Assembly: GCA_029260195.1 (NCBI GenBank)
Contig: JAJDDS010000298.1
Location: 1-6,627 of the forward strand
Direction of reading: 5' to 3'
DNA length: 6,627 bases
Source: Phycisphaerae bacterium
Lineage (GTDB): Bacteria; Planctomycetota; Phycisphaerae; UBA1845
The position numbers and the translations under genes were made by a program. Each line of letters starts with the position of its first letter. Position 1 is the first letter of the stretch. Shown piece by piece: positions 1 to 5,753 of this stretch. Under the pieces are notes generated by a model. The model had not been told where the DNA came from, did not search any database, and saw only the letters and a list, made by a program, of their open reading frames with translations.

Positions 1-165
1 CAGCTCGTCTCCTTGGCCGGGACCGATAAACCCTAACATATACCGAACTTACGGACCGGAGTCAAGTAGAGAATCAGTTTGCGTTATTACCAACAGGAGA
101 CACTAGTGTTGCAATTCGCACCTAACGTCGCCCACCGCACACCACTGCTACCGGCGGACGGCGGG

Positions 166-200
166 GGACGCTCTTCCAAGAGGACCGACTCGGAGCGTCC
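166..200 (+). other. Inverted repeat, 8-bp stem in leader
   Basis: GGACGCTC at 166-173 is perfectly complementary to GAGCGTCC at 193-200, with a 19-nt loop that can itself form a small TCC/GGA stem (175-177 with 182-184). A T5 run lies at 210-214, nine bases after the stem. That is too far for a standard intrinsic terminator, though it could be a weak one for an upstream gene. RNA structure is inferred from complementarity only. Confidence 0.4.
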
Positions 201-219
201 AGACAGACCTTTTTCTCTC

Positions 220-236
220 GAGAATCTCGGATTCTC
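220..236 (+). other. Inverted repeat, 7-bp stem with 3-nt loop
   Basis: GAGAATC (220-226), loop TCG, GATTCTC (230-236) is a perfect hairpin. It is preceded, not followed, by a T run, so it does not have the layout of an intrinsic terminator on the + strand. No T run follows it on the other strand either. It could be an operator-like palindrome or part of a structured leader. Confidence 0.4.
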
Positions 237-273
237 CCGGGTGACTGCCGGCGGGATCGCGTGGATTTGTGGA

Positions 274-332
274 GCAATGCCCGGTGAACCTCGATGTACT
301 GCGGTCGTGCATGAACGACCGGGCCGGATTGC
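274..332 (+). promoter_or_regulatory. Candidate structured 5' leader element
   Basis: Two overlapping pairings are possible just upstream of the start codon. A hairpin is formed by CGGTCGT (302-308) and ACGACCG (315-321) with a 6-nt loop. A longer helix pairs GCAATGCCCGG (274-284) with CCGGGC (319-324) and ATTGC (328-332), leaving a CGG bulge. They compete for bases 319-321, so they could be alternative states or be accommodated in one nested fold. The element ends about 40 bases before the ATG at 374. I do not recognise it as a known riboswitch class. It is a candidate by complementarity only. Confidence 0.3.
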
Positions 333-373
333 CCACTTGATCTGGTACTCATCGCATGGAAGGAACACATCAA

Positions 374-2107
374 ATGTCAAAAGCAAGGTTCTTCGGACAG
401 GTGCTCGCCTTTGCGAGCGTGACAGTCCTTGTGTCCGCATCTCAAGGACAAACAACGCGGTACGTGGACGGGGACAACGCCTGCCCGGGGACGGGTACGC
501 AGGAGGACCCGTTCTGCGCCATCCAGCCGTGCATCGGCGCGTCGGTCAACGGTGACACCTGCCTCGTTGTCGACGGGACGTACACCGGTCCCTTAAATCG
601 CAACCTCAACTTTGGGGGTCGCCTGATCACGCTGCGATCCGTCAATGGATCGGGGGCGTGCGTCATCGATTGCCAGGGCGCCGGGAGGGGATTCATCTTC
701 CTGACCGGTGAGACTGTGCAAGCCGTGGTCGACGGCTTCACCGTTCGCAATGGGAGTTCGAGTTCTACCGGCGCCGGGATTGACATCTCAAACAACAGCA
801 ACCCGACCATCACAAACTGCAGGTTCACCGCCAACAATGCCCCGTTCGGCTCCGGGATGTATAACACCGGAAGCAGTCCGACGGTAACCAACTGCACATT
901 CAGCGACAACGCCGCGACCACCCTCGCCGGCGGCATGTTTAACGACAACGCCAGCAGCCCGACGGTGACCAACTGCACGTTTCGCGAGAACTCCTCCGGC
1001 GCCCTCGGCGGCGGGATGATCAATACCATTAACAGCAACGCGACGGTGACCAACTGCATGTTTAGCGGGAACACGGCCCCCTTGGGCGGCGGAATGCTCA
1101 ACGACAACAGCAGCAGCCCGACGGTGACCAACTGCACGTTTCGCGGGAACACAGCCGACTCGGGCGGCGGGATACTCAACAACCACAACAGCGACCCGAC
1201 GGTGAGCACCAGCATTCTGTGGGACAACACACCGAGTCAGATCACAGACGTCAACGGGTCCGGGTCGGTAACGACGGTGACCTACAGCGACGTTCAGGGG
1301 GGCTGGGCGGGCACGGGTAACATCAACGCCAACCCGCTTTTCGCTGTGGGGCGGCTGGGGTGCAATTCCCTGAGCCAAACCGCCGCCGGACAAGCGGAGA
1401 ACAGCCCCTGCGTCAACACCGGCGACCCGACCTCACCCATCGTTGACGGGACTACGCGGAGCGATGAAGTCCCCGACACCGGCGTCGCCGACATGGGATA
1501 TCATTATCCCATCACCGGCTTGGTCCCCGGCGCCCCGGGCGTTTCCGCCGATGCCTGTATCTATGACGGCTTCATCGACGCTCGTCGTGAGAGCGCGGAT
1601 GGCGCAACCCTCATTGGCCTGGAGCGCGTCACGTTCTGTTTCCCAACGCCCATGGAGAACGACGACGGTACCCCACTGGACGCATCGGCGTTCTCGATCA
1701 CCGACACCGCCGGCACGCCGCCATCCATCACCGGCGTCGAGATCGACCTTCCAGCGGTCACCATCAACCTCTCCGGCCCCATCACGCTGCAGGAGTGGAC
1801 CACGATCAGCGTCAGCGCCCAGAGCCAGTGTGACCAGGCGCCATTCGAGGGTTCGATCGACATTGGCTACCTGCCTGCCGACGTGGACCAGAGCGGCTGT
1901 GTGAACCCGCTCGACCTGCTGACGTTCAAACAGTATGTCAATGACATCACGACACCGCCGGTGGGCGTGATCGAGGACTTCATCGACACCAACCGTAGCG
2001 GCGACGTCAACCCACTCGATCTTCTGGCGTTCAAACAGTTGATCAACGGCATCGCTCCACCGGCCACGCAGGAATGGGCCTCGCGGTGCTTGCCCGCCCA
2101 GCCGTAG
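374..2107 (+). CDS. Secreted right-handed beta-helix protein with C-terminal dockerin-type repeats
   Basis: The 577-residue protein starts at ATG 374, with GGAAGG at 358-363 as ribosome binding site; an in-frame ATG at 356 lacks this. Residues 1 to about 25 form a signal peptide (K3/R5, hydrophobic stretch, cleavage near VSA-SQG). Residues 29-135 open with YVDGDNACPG and DPFCAIQ, as in planctomycete pectin-lyase-like proteins. Six tandem units of about 26 residues (about 140-293) follow the pattern SSPTVTNCTFxxN...GGGMxN, resembling the Pmp-type GG[AG][ILM]/FxxN repeat, with a stacked Cys in five units. Next come the NPLF, SPCVNTGDP and DMGYHYP block, an Ig-like segment (about 400-495), and two calcium-loop repeats, DVDQSGCVNPLD (503-514) and DTNRSGDVNPLD (538-549), each followed by LLxFKQ. 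By family it is an extracellular or surface protein; catalysis is not evident and substrate is unknown. Confidence 0.88.
   Translation: MSKARFFGQVLAFASVTVLVSASQGQTTRYVDGDNACPGTGTQEDPFCAIQPCIGASVNGDTCLVVDGTYTGPLNRNLNFGGRLITLRSVNGSGACVIDCQGAGRGFIFLTGETVQAVVDGFTVRNGSSSSTGAGIDISNNSNPTITNCRFTANNAPFGSGMYNTGSSPTVTNCTFSDNAATTLAGGMFNDNASSPTVTNCTFRENSSGALGGGMINTINSNATVTNCMFSGNTAPLGGGMLNDNSSSPTVTNCTFRGNTADSGGGILNNHNSDPTVSTSILWDNTPSQITDVNGSGSVTTVTYSDVQGGWAGTGNINANPLFAVGRLGCNSLSQTAAGQAENSPCVNTGDPTSPIVDGTTRSDEVPDTGVADMGYHYPITGLVPGAPGVSADACIYDGFIDARRESADGATLIGLERVTFCFPTPMENDDGTPLDASAFSITDTAGTPPSITGVEIDLPAVTINLSGPITLQEWTTISVSAQSQCDQAPFEGSIDIGYLPADVDQSGCVNPLDLLTFKQYVNDITTPPVGVIEDFIDTNRSGDVNPLDLLAFKQLINGIAPPATQEWASRCLPAQP
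791..1255 (+). repeat. Tandem beta-helix coding repeats (six units of about 78 bp)
   Basis: Six in-frame units of 26-27 codons encode the rungs of the beta-helix. Units three and five share an exact 35-bp identity (952-986 and 1111-1145), 159 bp apart, i.e. two rungs. Units two and four are close variants. The last unit (TVSTSIL) has lost the repeating Cys. This level of DNA identity suggests recent rung duplication or gene conversion inside the gene. Confidence 0.8.
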
Positions 2108-2224
2108 CCGGCGGCAGCCGCGATATGAGCGGGTGAACCTATCAGCAGCTCGGTCAGAGAACTCTGCTGCGTAACGCTTCTCGGAAGAAATGTGGTTCTG
2201 GATAACTCTGTAAGGAGAAACAAG
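2108..2224. other. Short intergenic gap without clear terminator
   Basis: The 117-bp gap holds small inverted repeats (CAGCAG 2143-2148 with CTGCTG 2164-2169; nested CAGAG 2155-2159 with CTCTG 2162-2166) but no T-tract after them. The two flanking genes may therefore be co-transcribed. No convincing promoter was found. Confidence 0.4.
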
Positions 2225-2893
2225 ATGCGTAGGAATTGGTTGAGTGTACTGTTGATTGGCGGAGTGTTGGTCTTGGGAATGTCTTGGGCGTCCCCAGCGA
2301 GCGCGGACGAGGACGATGGAGGGTTTGGGAAGAGAGTGGCGGGAACGTACGTCGACGAAGGCGAGTTCACAGGCTTCGGTGCTCCGGCAGAGTGCCCGGA
2401 CGCCGGGTATGGTGCGAGCTTCACGGGCACACAGACGTTGACCGCGTATGGCGCACAGGTGGCCACCAACAATTTGTTCGGTGGCGGCGACGCGGCAGAT
2501 GCCGGCGGCGGCGGCAATCTCCAGAGTCCCGCCCATGGAAACTGGACGAAAACAGGGAAGCACCAGATTACGATGACGTCCCTCATCTTCATACAGGGAT
2601 ATACGCCGGATGCGGAAATGTGCAAGATGGGGTGCCCGGCAGACGGGCAAATCGTCGCCCGGCCGACGCTGGTCGTTGACTTTGCGTCGGACTACAAGAC
2701 GGCAACGGCGACGATCCAAACCGATCTGTTCTTCGATTTGCGGGGCGATGCGGACGGCGACGGCGTCCTCGACTACCTGGATTCCGACGGAGCCCCCGGG
2801 TTCAGCATCTATGGCTGCGCCCAATGGACGAAGTTGCCCATTCGGGGGGACCCCGGCGATGACGGTGACTCGGACAGTGATTCCGATGACTAG
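2225..2893 (+). CDS. Exported protein of unknown function with acidic calcium-loop tail
   Basis: The 222-residue product starts at ATG 2225, with AAGGAG at 2212-2217 seven bases upstream. An earlier in-frame start at 2192 would put extra charged residues ahead of the signal peptide. Residues 1-27 are a classic signal peptide (RRN, hydrophobic core, ASA cleavage before DEDD). The body has alternating strand-like segments, including GNWTKTGKHQITMTSLIFI and PTLVVDFASDYKTATATI, that read like a small beta-barrel or lipocalin-type exported protein; this is only an impression. Near the C-terminus DADGDGVLDYLDSD (175-188) matches the DxDxDGxxD calcium loop of dockerin or thrombospondin-3 repeats. 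The protein ends in an Asp/Ser-rich tail. Four cysteines (in AECPD, EMCKMGCPA and YGCAQ) could form disulfides. I do not recognise the family. It is followed by a strong terminator. Confidence 0.82.
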   Translation: MRRNWLSVLLIGGVLVLGMSWASPASADEDDGGFGKRVAGTYVDEGEFTGFGAPAECPDAGYGASFTGTQTLTAYGAQVATNNLFGGGDAADAGGGGNLQSPAHGNWTKTGKHQITMTSLIFIQGYTPDAEMCKMGCPADGQIVARPTLVVDFASDYKTATATIQTDLFFDLRGDADGDGVLDYLDSDGAPGFSIYGCAQWTKLPIRGDPGDDGDSDSDSDD

Positions 2894-3028
2894 TGCGGCC
2901 ACGCCCTTCGAATCTGCTCGTTGGACGCGAACGGCACGAACGGGCTCAACAGCCGTTCTGAGCGTGCCCTGAGAATTCGGACGATTCAGAGCCGGCGAAC
3001 CAACGCACAACGCGCCCGATGGACCTAT

Positions 3029-3067
3029 GCCCCCCCCAAGAATCGCTTGGGGGGGGCTTCTTCGTTT
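3029..3067 (+). terminator. Strong intrinsic terminator
   Basis: A perfect 12-bp stem, GCCCCCCCCAAG (3029-3040) with CTTGGGGGGGGC (3046-3057), has a 5-nt loop AATCG. It is followed directly by the T-rich tract TTCTTCGTTT (3058-3067). It lies about 135 bases after the stop codon of the exported protein gene and cleanly separates the exported-protein block from the c-di-GMP block. Confidence 0.9.
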
Positions 3068-3429
3068 AGGCCGCACGTCGTGAATCCCGGAAGCACGTGG
3101 GCGTTCGTGAGTGTCTGGGTGGGCGCGCGTTTCATCTTGTACCCATCACATGGAGTCGCGGTGGGGACGGGGCGTGCCGCCCGCTCCGCGCGTCGTCCAG
3201 GCGCCGGAACAAGGGACGCAGGGATTCGGAAGGGGTACGGAGTGTCGGAAAGGGGGGCGGAGTCGGGTTTCCGTTGACCGCGGGTGGGGGATTGTCCTAG
3301 AGTGTGGAGGCGTAGGGGTCGGTCGATTGCCCAGGTTGCAGGTCCGTCGGCCGCTGGCCGCAACGGCTGGCGGAGCGGGGTGGCTGGTCAACGCGTGTGG
3401 GTTTGCCATGGCGTGCGAGGATGTGGAAT
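3068..3429. other. G-rich non-coding region and leader of the receiver/GGDEF unit
   Basis: No convincing gene is present; the open frames crossing it give Arg/Gly-rich low-quality translations. The strand becomes strongly G-rich from about 3210, with runs of G at 3251-3256 and 3286-3290. It includes a promoter candidate (3274-3303) and, further down, a foldable segment: GTTGC (3335-3339) with GCAAC (3360-3364), enclosing GGCC (3349-3352) with GGCC (3356-3359). Transcripts from that promoter would have a leader of roughly 120 bases. Confidence 0.5.
3274..3303 (+). promoter_or_regulatory. Candidate sigma70-type promoter for the receiver/GGDEF operon
   Basis: TTGACC (3274-3279) matches the -35 consensus in five of six bases. 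TAGAGT (3298-3303), after an 18-bp spacer, matches the -10 consensus in four of six. It is placed correctly downstream of the strong terminator and upstream of the coupled gene pair. The spacer is G-rich. The assignment rests on consensus matching only. Confidence 0.45.
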
Positions 3430-4200
3430 GTGATCGAGTCTGACTTGTCGCGTGCAGGGTTTGATGGGTGTCGAGTGGTGTACGTCGGTTCGGCGGGTGT
3501 GTCGGACGCGCTGGAGCGGGCGCTGGAACTGACGGGGGTTTCAGTAGATCGTCAGGCGGACGTGTATCGGGGGTTGGCGCATCTGGCGGGAGTGGCGGAT
3601 GGATCGAGTTCCTCCCTTGCGGGCGTAGTCGTGTGCGTGGATGGGTTGGGGTTCGCTGGTTACGAGTTCTTCGGATTGGCGCGGGGGTTGGTGGGGCAGG
3701 TTCCAGTTGTCGCATATAGCCGGTCGGGGTCGCGGCGTCGGTTGCGCGATGCGCGTCTTGCCGGCGCGACGGGTGTGGTCGAGGCTACGGTGGATTCACT
3801 GTCGGGCGCGTTCGAGGTGATGAGCGCGCAGCCGGACACCGAGTGCGACGAAGCGCCGGAATTCGCTAGAGCGCCGGTGAATGACGGGGGGCTGTCCGAG
3901 TCAGCGTCGGCCAAGGATGCGGTGAAGGACGAGGATCGACGGGGGGGATCGGGCTCTGACGTCGGGGGGCGTGCGAATATCGGACGACTTGAAATGGACG
4001 AGCGAATGTCGGATGATGGCACTGTCGTTCGAGACGACGTCGGCAAGTCGGGGTGTTCGGAGGCGGCAAGCGGTGCATTGAGATTTCGCGGGATAGAGCC
4101 GCTCCTGTCGGACGAAGAGATCGAGTTGTTGCTGGCGGGTGCGGGTGACGAGGAGGCGCCGGGTCCCGACGGATTTGAAGCGCCGATAGGCGATGAATGA
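3430..4200 (+). CDS. Degenerate receiver-like protein with C-terminal FliM-like peptide
   Basis: The 256-residue product is read from GTG 3430, which has GAGGA at 3417-3421 eight bases upstream. ATG 3421 and GTG 3397 are in-frame alternatives without a good site. Residues 15-124 look like a response-regulator receiver: strand RVVYVG, strand GVVVCVDG (66-72), then VPVVAYSRSGS and a helix ending DARLAGATGVV (107-117). Key residues are missing: no acidic pair after strand one, no clear Thr/Ser after strand four, no KP after strand five. D71 in CVD is the only possible acceptor. A polar, probably disordered linker (about 130-215) leads to LSDEEIELLLAG (226-237), resembling the FliM peptide LSQAEIDALLNG that binds CheY. 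The stop overlaps the cyclase start (ATGA), implying coupled translation and a shared role. Function unknown; a signalling adaptor for the cyclase is my inference. Confidence 0.72.
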   Translation: MIESDLSRAGFDGCRVVYVGSAGVSDALERALELTGVSVDRQADVYRGLAHLAGVADGSSSSLAGVVVCVDGLGFAGYEFFGLARGLVGQVPVVAYSRSGSRRRLRDARLAGATGVVEATVDSLSGAFEVMSAQPDTECDEAPEFARAPVNDGGLSESASAKDAVKDEDRRGGSGSDVGGRANIGRLEMDERMSDDGTVVRDDVGKSGCSEAASGALRFRGIEPLLSDEEIELLLAGAGDEEAPGPDGFEAPIGDE

Positions 4201-5564
4201 TGGATACGGTTGACCGGGAACAATTGTCGCATCGGGCGCACACGTCCGTGTTGGTCGTCAACGATCAACTGGATGTTGCGAAGGCGCTGCGCGCGGGATT
4301 CCCGGAGTGGGAGGTTCGTGAGTGCGTCAGCTACCTGTCCGCCATCGCGGATCTGTCGCGTCGGGGTCCGGTGGACGCGGTGTTGGCGTGTGTGGACGCG
4401 TCAGCGGACGACCTGGATCGCGCGGTGGCCGGCATGCGTGAAGCGGCTGGCGAGGGGACCCGGTTGGTGTTGTGCTGCTCGGCGGAGGGTGAGCCGGTGA
4501 CGCGGTCGGCACTGTCGCATGGGGCTGACGACTACTTGATATGTCCGTTGCGTTCGGAAGAGATCGAGGCGGCGTTGCGTGCTGACGTTGACCGATTCGC
4601 GGGCGTCGGCGGGCGCGTACCGGAGGGTTCCGCACCGTCGGTATCGATGGGAGAGTTGACGGCGCTGGGTGATATCGTGAGTCGTCTGGACGCTCCGCCC
4701 GAGGAGTTTCTGCGATCGCTCGCGATGTTGGTGCGGACGTCCTTTGGGGCGGTTAGCGCGGGTGTGGTCGTCGAAGGAATGGCGGCAACGGTCGGCAGCA
4801 CGATGTCAGAGCCGGTGATGACCGAGCCGGTGTCGCGGGGATCGAAGCGGGTGGGGCATGTGGCGTTGGGTCCGTCGTCATCCGGTGAGTACGCGGCGGC
4901 GGATCGGGCGAAGCTGGCGCATTTCGCGGATCTGATCGGTCATCTGGTGTCGGCTGCATGGGACCATCGGCGGTTTCACGAGTTGGCGTACACGGACGAA
5001 TTGAGCGGACTTCCGAACCGTCGTTATCTGATGCACTTTCTGTCGCGTCTTCTGAAGGAGGCGGGTGCGAACGGGGCGACCGTGTCGTTGTTGATGTTCG
5101 ATGTCGACTATTTCAAACGCTACAACGATCAGTATGGGCACGACGCGGGTGACGAGATCATCCGGGGTTGCGGGGAGTTGTTCCGGCGTAACTGTCGGGA
5201 GCACGACGTCGTGACGCGGTACGGAGGTGACGAGTTTGCCGTCGTGTTCTGGGACAAGGGAGGGCGTCGGGAGGCGGGGTCGCAACATCCGTCGGATGTC
5301 CTTCCGATCATCGAGCGGTGCCGGCGTTCACTGCAGGAGCACGACTTTCAGCGGTTCAAGGTGCGGGAGGGATCTCGCCTGACGATCAGCGGGGGGTTGG
5401 CATCGTTTCCGGCCGATGCGCGGACGCCGGAGGAGTTGATCACGCGTGCGGACGAGGCGTTGCTGACAGCCAAGCGAGAGGGCAAGAACCGGATTTTCCT
5501 GGGGGGGGAAAACGGAGGGGAGGCATTGGGTGGGGATCGGGCGGAGGAACACCCGAGGTCGTAG
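4197..5564 (+). CDS. Diguanylate cyclase: receiver-like, GAF-like and GGDEF domains
   Basis: The 455-residue protein starts at ATG 4197, overlapping the previous stop; the next codon is also ATG. Residues 16-127 form a receiver-like domain ending GADDYLICPLRSEEIEAAL, but the acidic pair is N22-D23, the acceptor strand reads LACVD (C65/D67), and the usual KP is C116-P117, so normal phospho-activation is doubtful. Residues about 150-260 resemble a GAF sensor. The GGDEF domain (262-432) is complete: DELSGLPNRR (267-276), metal-binding D302 in FDVD, N310 and D319 in YNDQYGHDAGD, the GGDEF loop at 343-347, and the product-inhibition RxxD (R334, D337). It should make c-di-GMP from two GTP in the cytoplasm. 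About nine extra residues (WDKGGRREAGSQHP) follow the active-site strand. A Gly-rich tail encoded over a G8 tract ends the protein. Confidence 0.93.
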   Translation: MMDTVDREQLSHRAHTSVLVVNDQLDVAKALRAGFPEWEVRECVSYLSAIADLSRRGPVDAVLACVDASADDLDRAVAGMREAAGEGTRLVLCCSAEGEPVTRSALSHGADDYLICPLRSEEIEAALRADVDRFAGVGGRVPEGSAPSVSMGELTALGDIVSRLDAPPEEFLRSLAMLVRTSFGAVSAGVVVEGMAATVGSTMSEPVMTEPVSRGSKRVGHVALGPSSSGEYAAADRAKLAHFADLIGHLVSAAWDHRRFHELAYTDELSGLPNRRYLMHFLSRLLKEAGANGATVSLLMFDVDYFKRYNDQYGHDAGDEIIRGCGELFRRNCREHDVVTRYGGDEFAVVFWDKGGRREAGSQHPSDVLPIIERCRRSLQEHDFQRFKVREGSRLTISGGLASFPADARTPEELITRADEALLTAKREGKNRIFLGGENGGEALGGDRAEEHPRS

Positions 5565-5614
5565 GGGGCTTGCAGCTTCTCCATTTGCTGACCCGTTTTC
5601 GCGGGAGTAGCCCC
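5565..5614 (+). other. Inverted repeat just after the cyclase stop
   Basis: GGGGCT (5565-5570) pairs with AGCCCC (5609-5614), and an inner CCCG/CGGG hairpin sits between. There is no T-tract, so this is probably 3' untranslated structure rather than the terminator itself. Confidence 0.3.
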
Positions 5615-5657
5615 GATCCACCCGGGCCTACGCACGCGTGAGGCTCATTTCCGAGTT

Positions 5658-5692
5658 CCGGGGTCGCCTGTGCGTCGCCCCGGTGTTGTTTT
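5658..5692 (+). terminator. Intrinsic terminator after the cyclase gene
   Basis: CCGGGG (5658-5663) pairs with CCCCGG (5678-5683). An inner CGC/GCG stem (5665-5667 with 5672-5674 read as GCG) is separated by small bulges. The tract TGTTGTTTT (5684-5692) follows immediately. It ends the two-gene c-di-GMP unit about 95 bases after its stop. Confidence 0.65.
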
Positions 5693-5715
5693 GGACCACG
5701 GCGGCGCGTTATAGT
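5686..5715 (+). promoter_or_regulatory. Candidate promoter for the FG-GAP gene
   Basis: TATAGT (5710-5715) is a good -10 element. The best -35 at acceptable spacing (18 bp) is TTGTTT (5686-5691), which matches only in TTG and overlaps the T-tract of the preceding terminator. Transcription would start near 5722, giving a leader of about 30 bases to the ATG at 5754. The pairing is weak at -35. Confidence 0.35.
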
Positions 5716-5753
5716 GACTGGCGGTTTCAGGGTCCAGTGTTCGGAGTCCGGTG

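Larger units (their letters stand above)
1..373. other. Non-coding upstream region / leader of the beta-helix gene
   Basis: I see no credible gene here. Open frames that cross it have no ribosome binding site or recognisable protein features, and the one reaching furthest runs into the signal-peptide region of the next gene in another frame. The stretch is rich in inverted repeats: 166-173 with 193-200, 220-226 with 230-236, 302-308 with 315-321, and 274-284 with 319-332. It therefore most likely holds the promoter and a structured 5' leader for the gene at 374. The first 36 bases could be the tail of an upstream gene (one frame ends in TAA at 34-36), but eleven codons are too few to say. No clear -35/-10 pair was found. 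Confidence 0.6.

Noticed and set aside
1..36. Possible C-terminal tail of an upstream gene (frame ending TAA)
   Set aside because: Only eleven codons are visible, and other frames are equally open; not enough to call a gene.
210..240. Intrinsic terminator at the 220-236 hairpin
   Set aside because: The T run precedes the stem instead of following it, and the opposite strand has no T run after the stem either.
79..555. 158-codon + frame across the leader
   Set aside because: TTG start without a ribosome binding site, low-complexity translation, and overlap of about 180 bases with the beta-helix gene in another frame.
791..1255. CRISPR array
   Set aside because: The repeats are in-frame coding units of 78-81 bp with diverged variants and no unique spacers of regular size.
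442..1393. Long minus-strand frames opposite the beta-helix repeats
   Set aside because: Their apparent protein repeats simply mirror the tandem coding repeats on the + strand.
1433..3076. 547-codon open frame on the minus strand
   Set aside because: It is antisense to two well-supported exported proteins, starts inside the strong terminator, and its translation is Arg/Val/Gly-rich with no recognisable domain. High GC makes such long shadow frames common.
3210..3300. G-quadruplex in the G-rich promoter region
   Set aside because: The loops between runs of three or more G are up to 16 bases, so the standard four-run pattern is not met; only two-layer versions could form.
3097..3443. Small + frames in the region before the receiver gene
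   Set aside because: Arg/Gly-rich translations with no motif; they overlap the promoter candidate and the next gene, and lack good ribosome binding sites.
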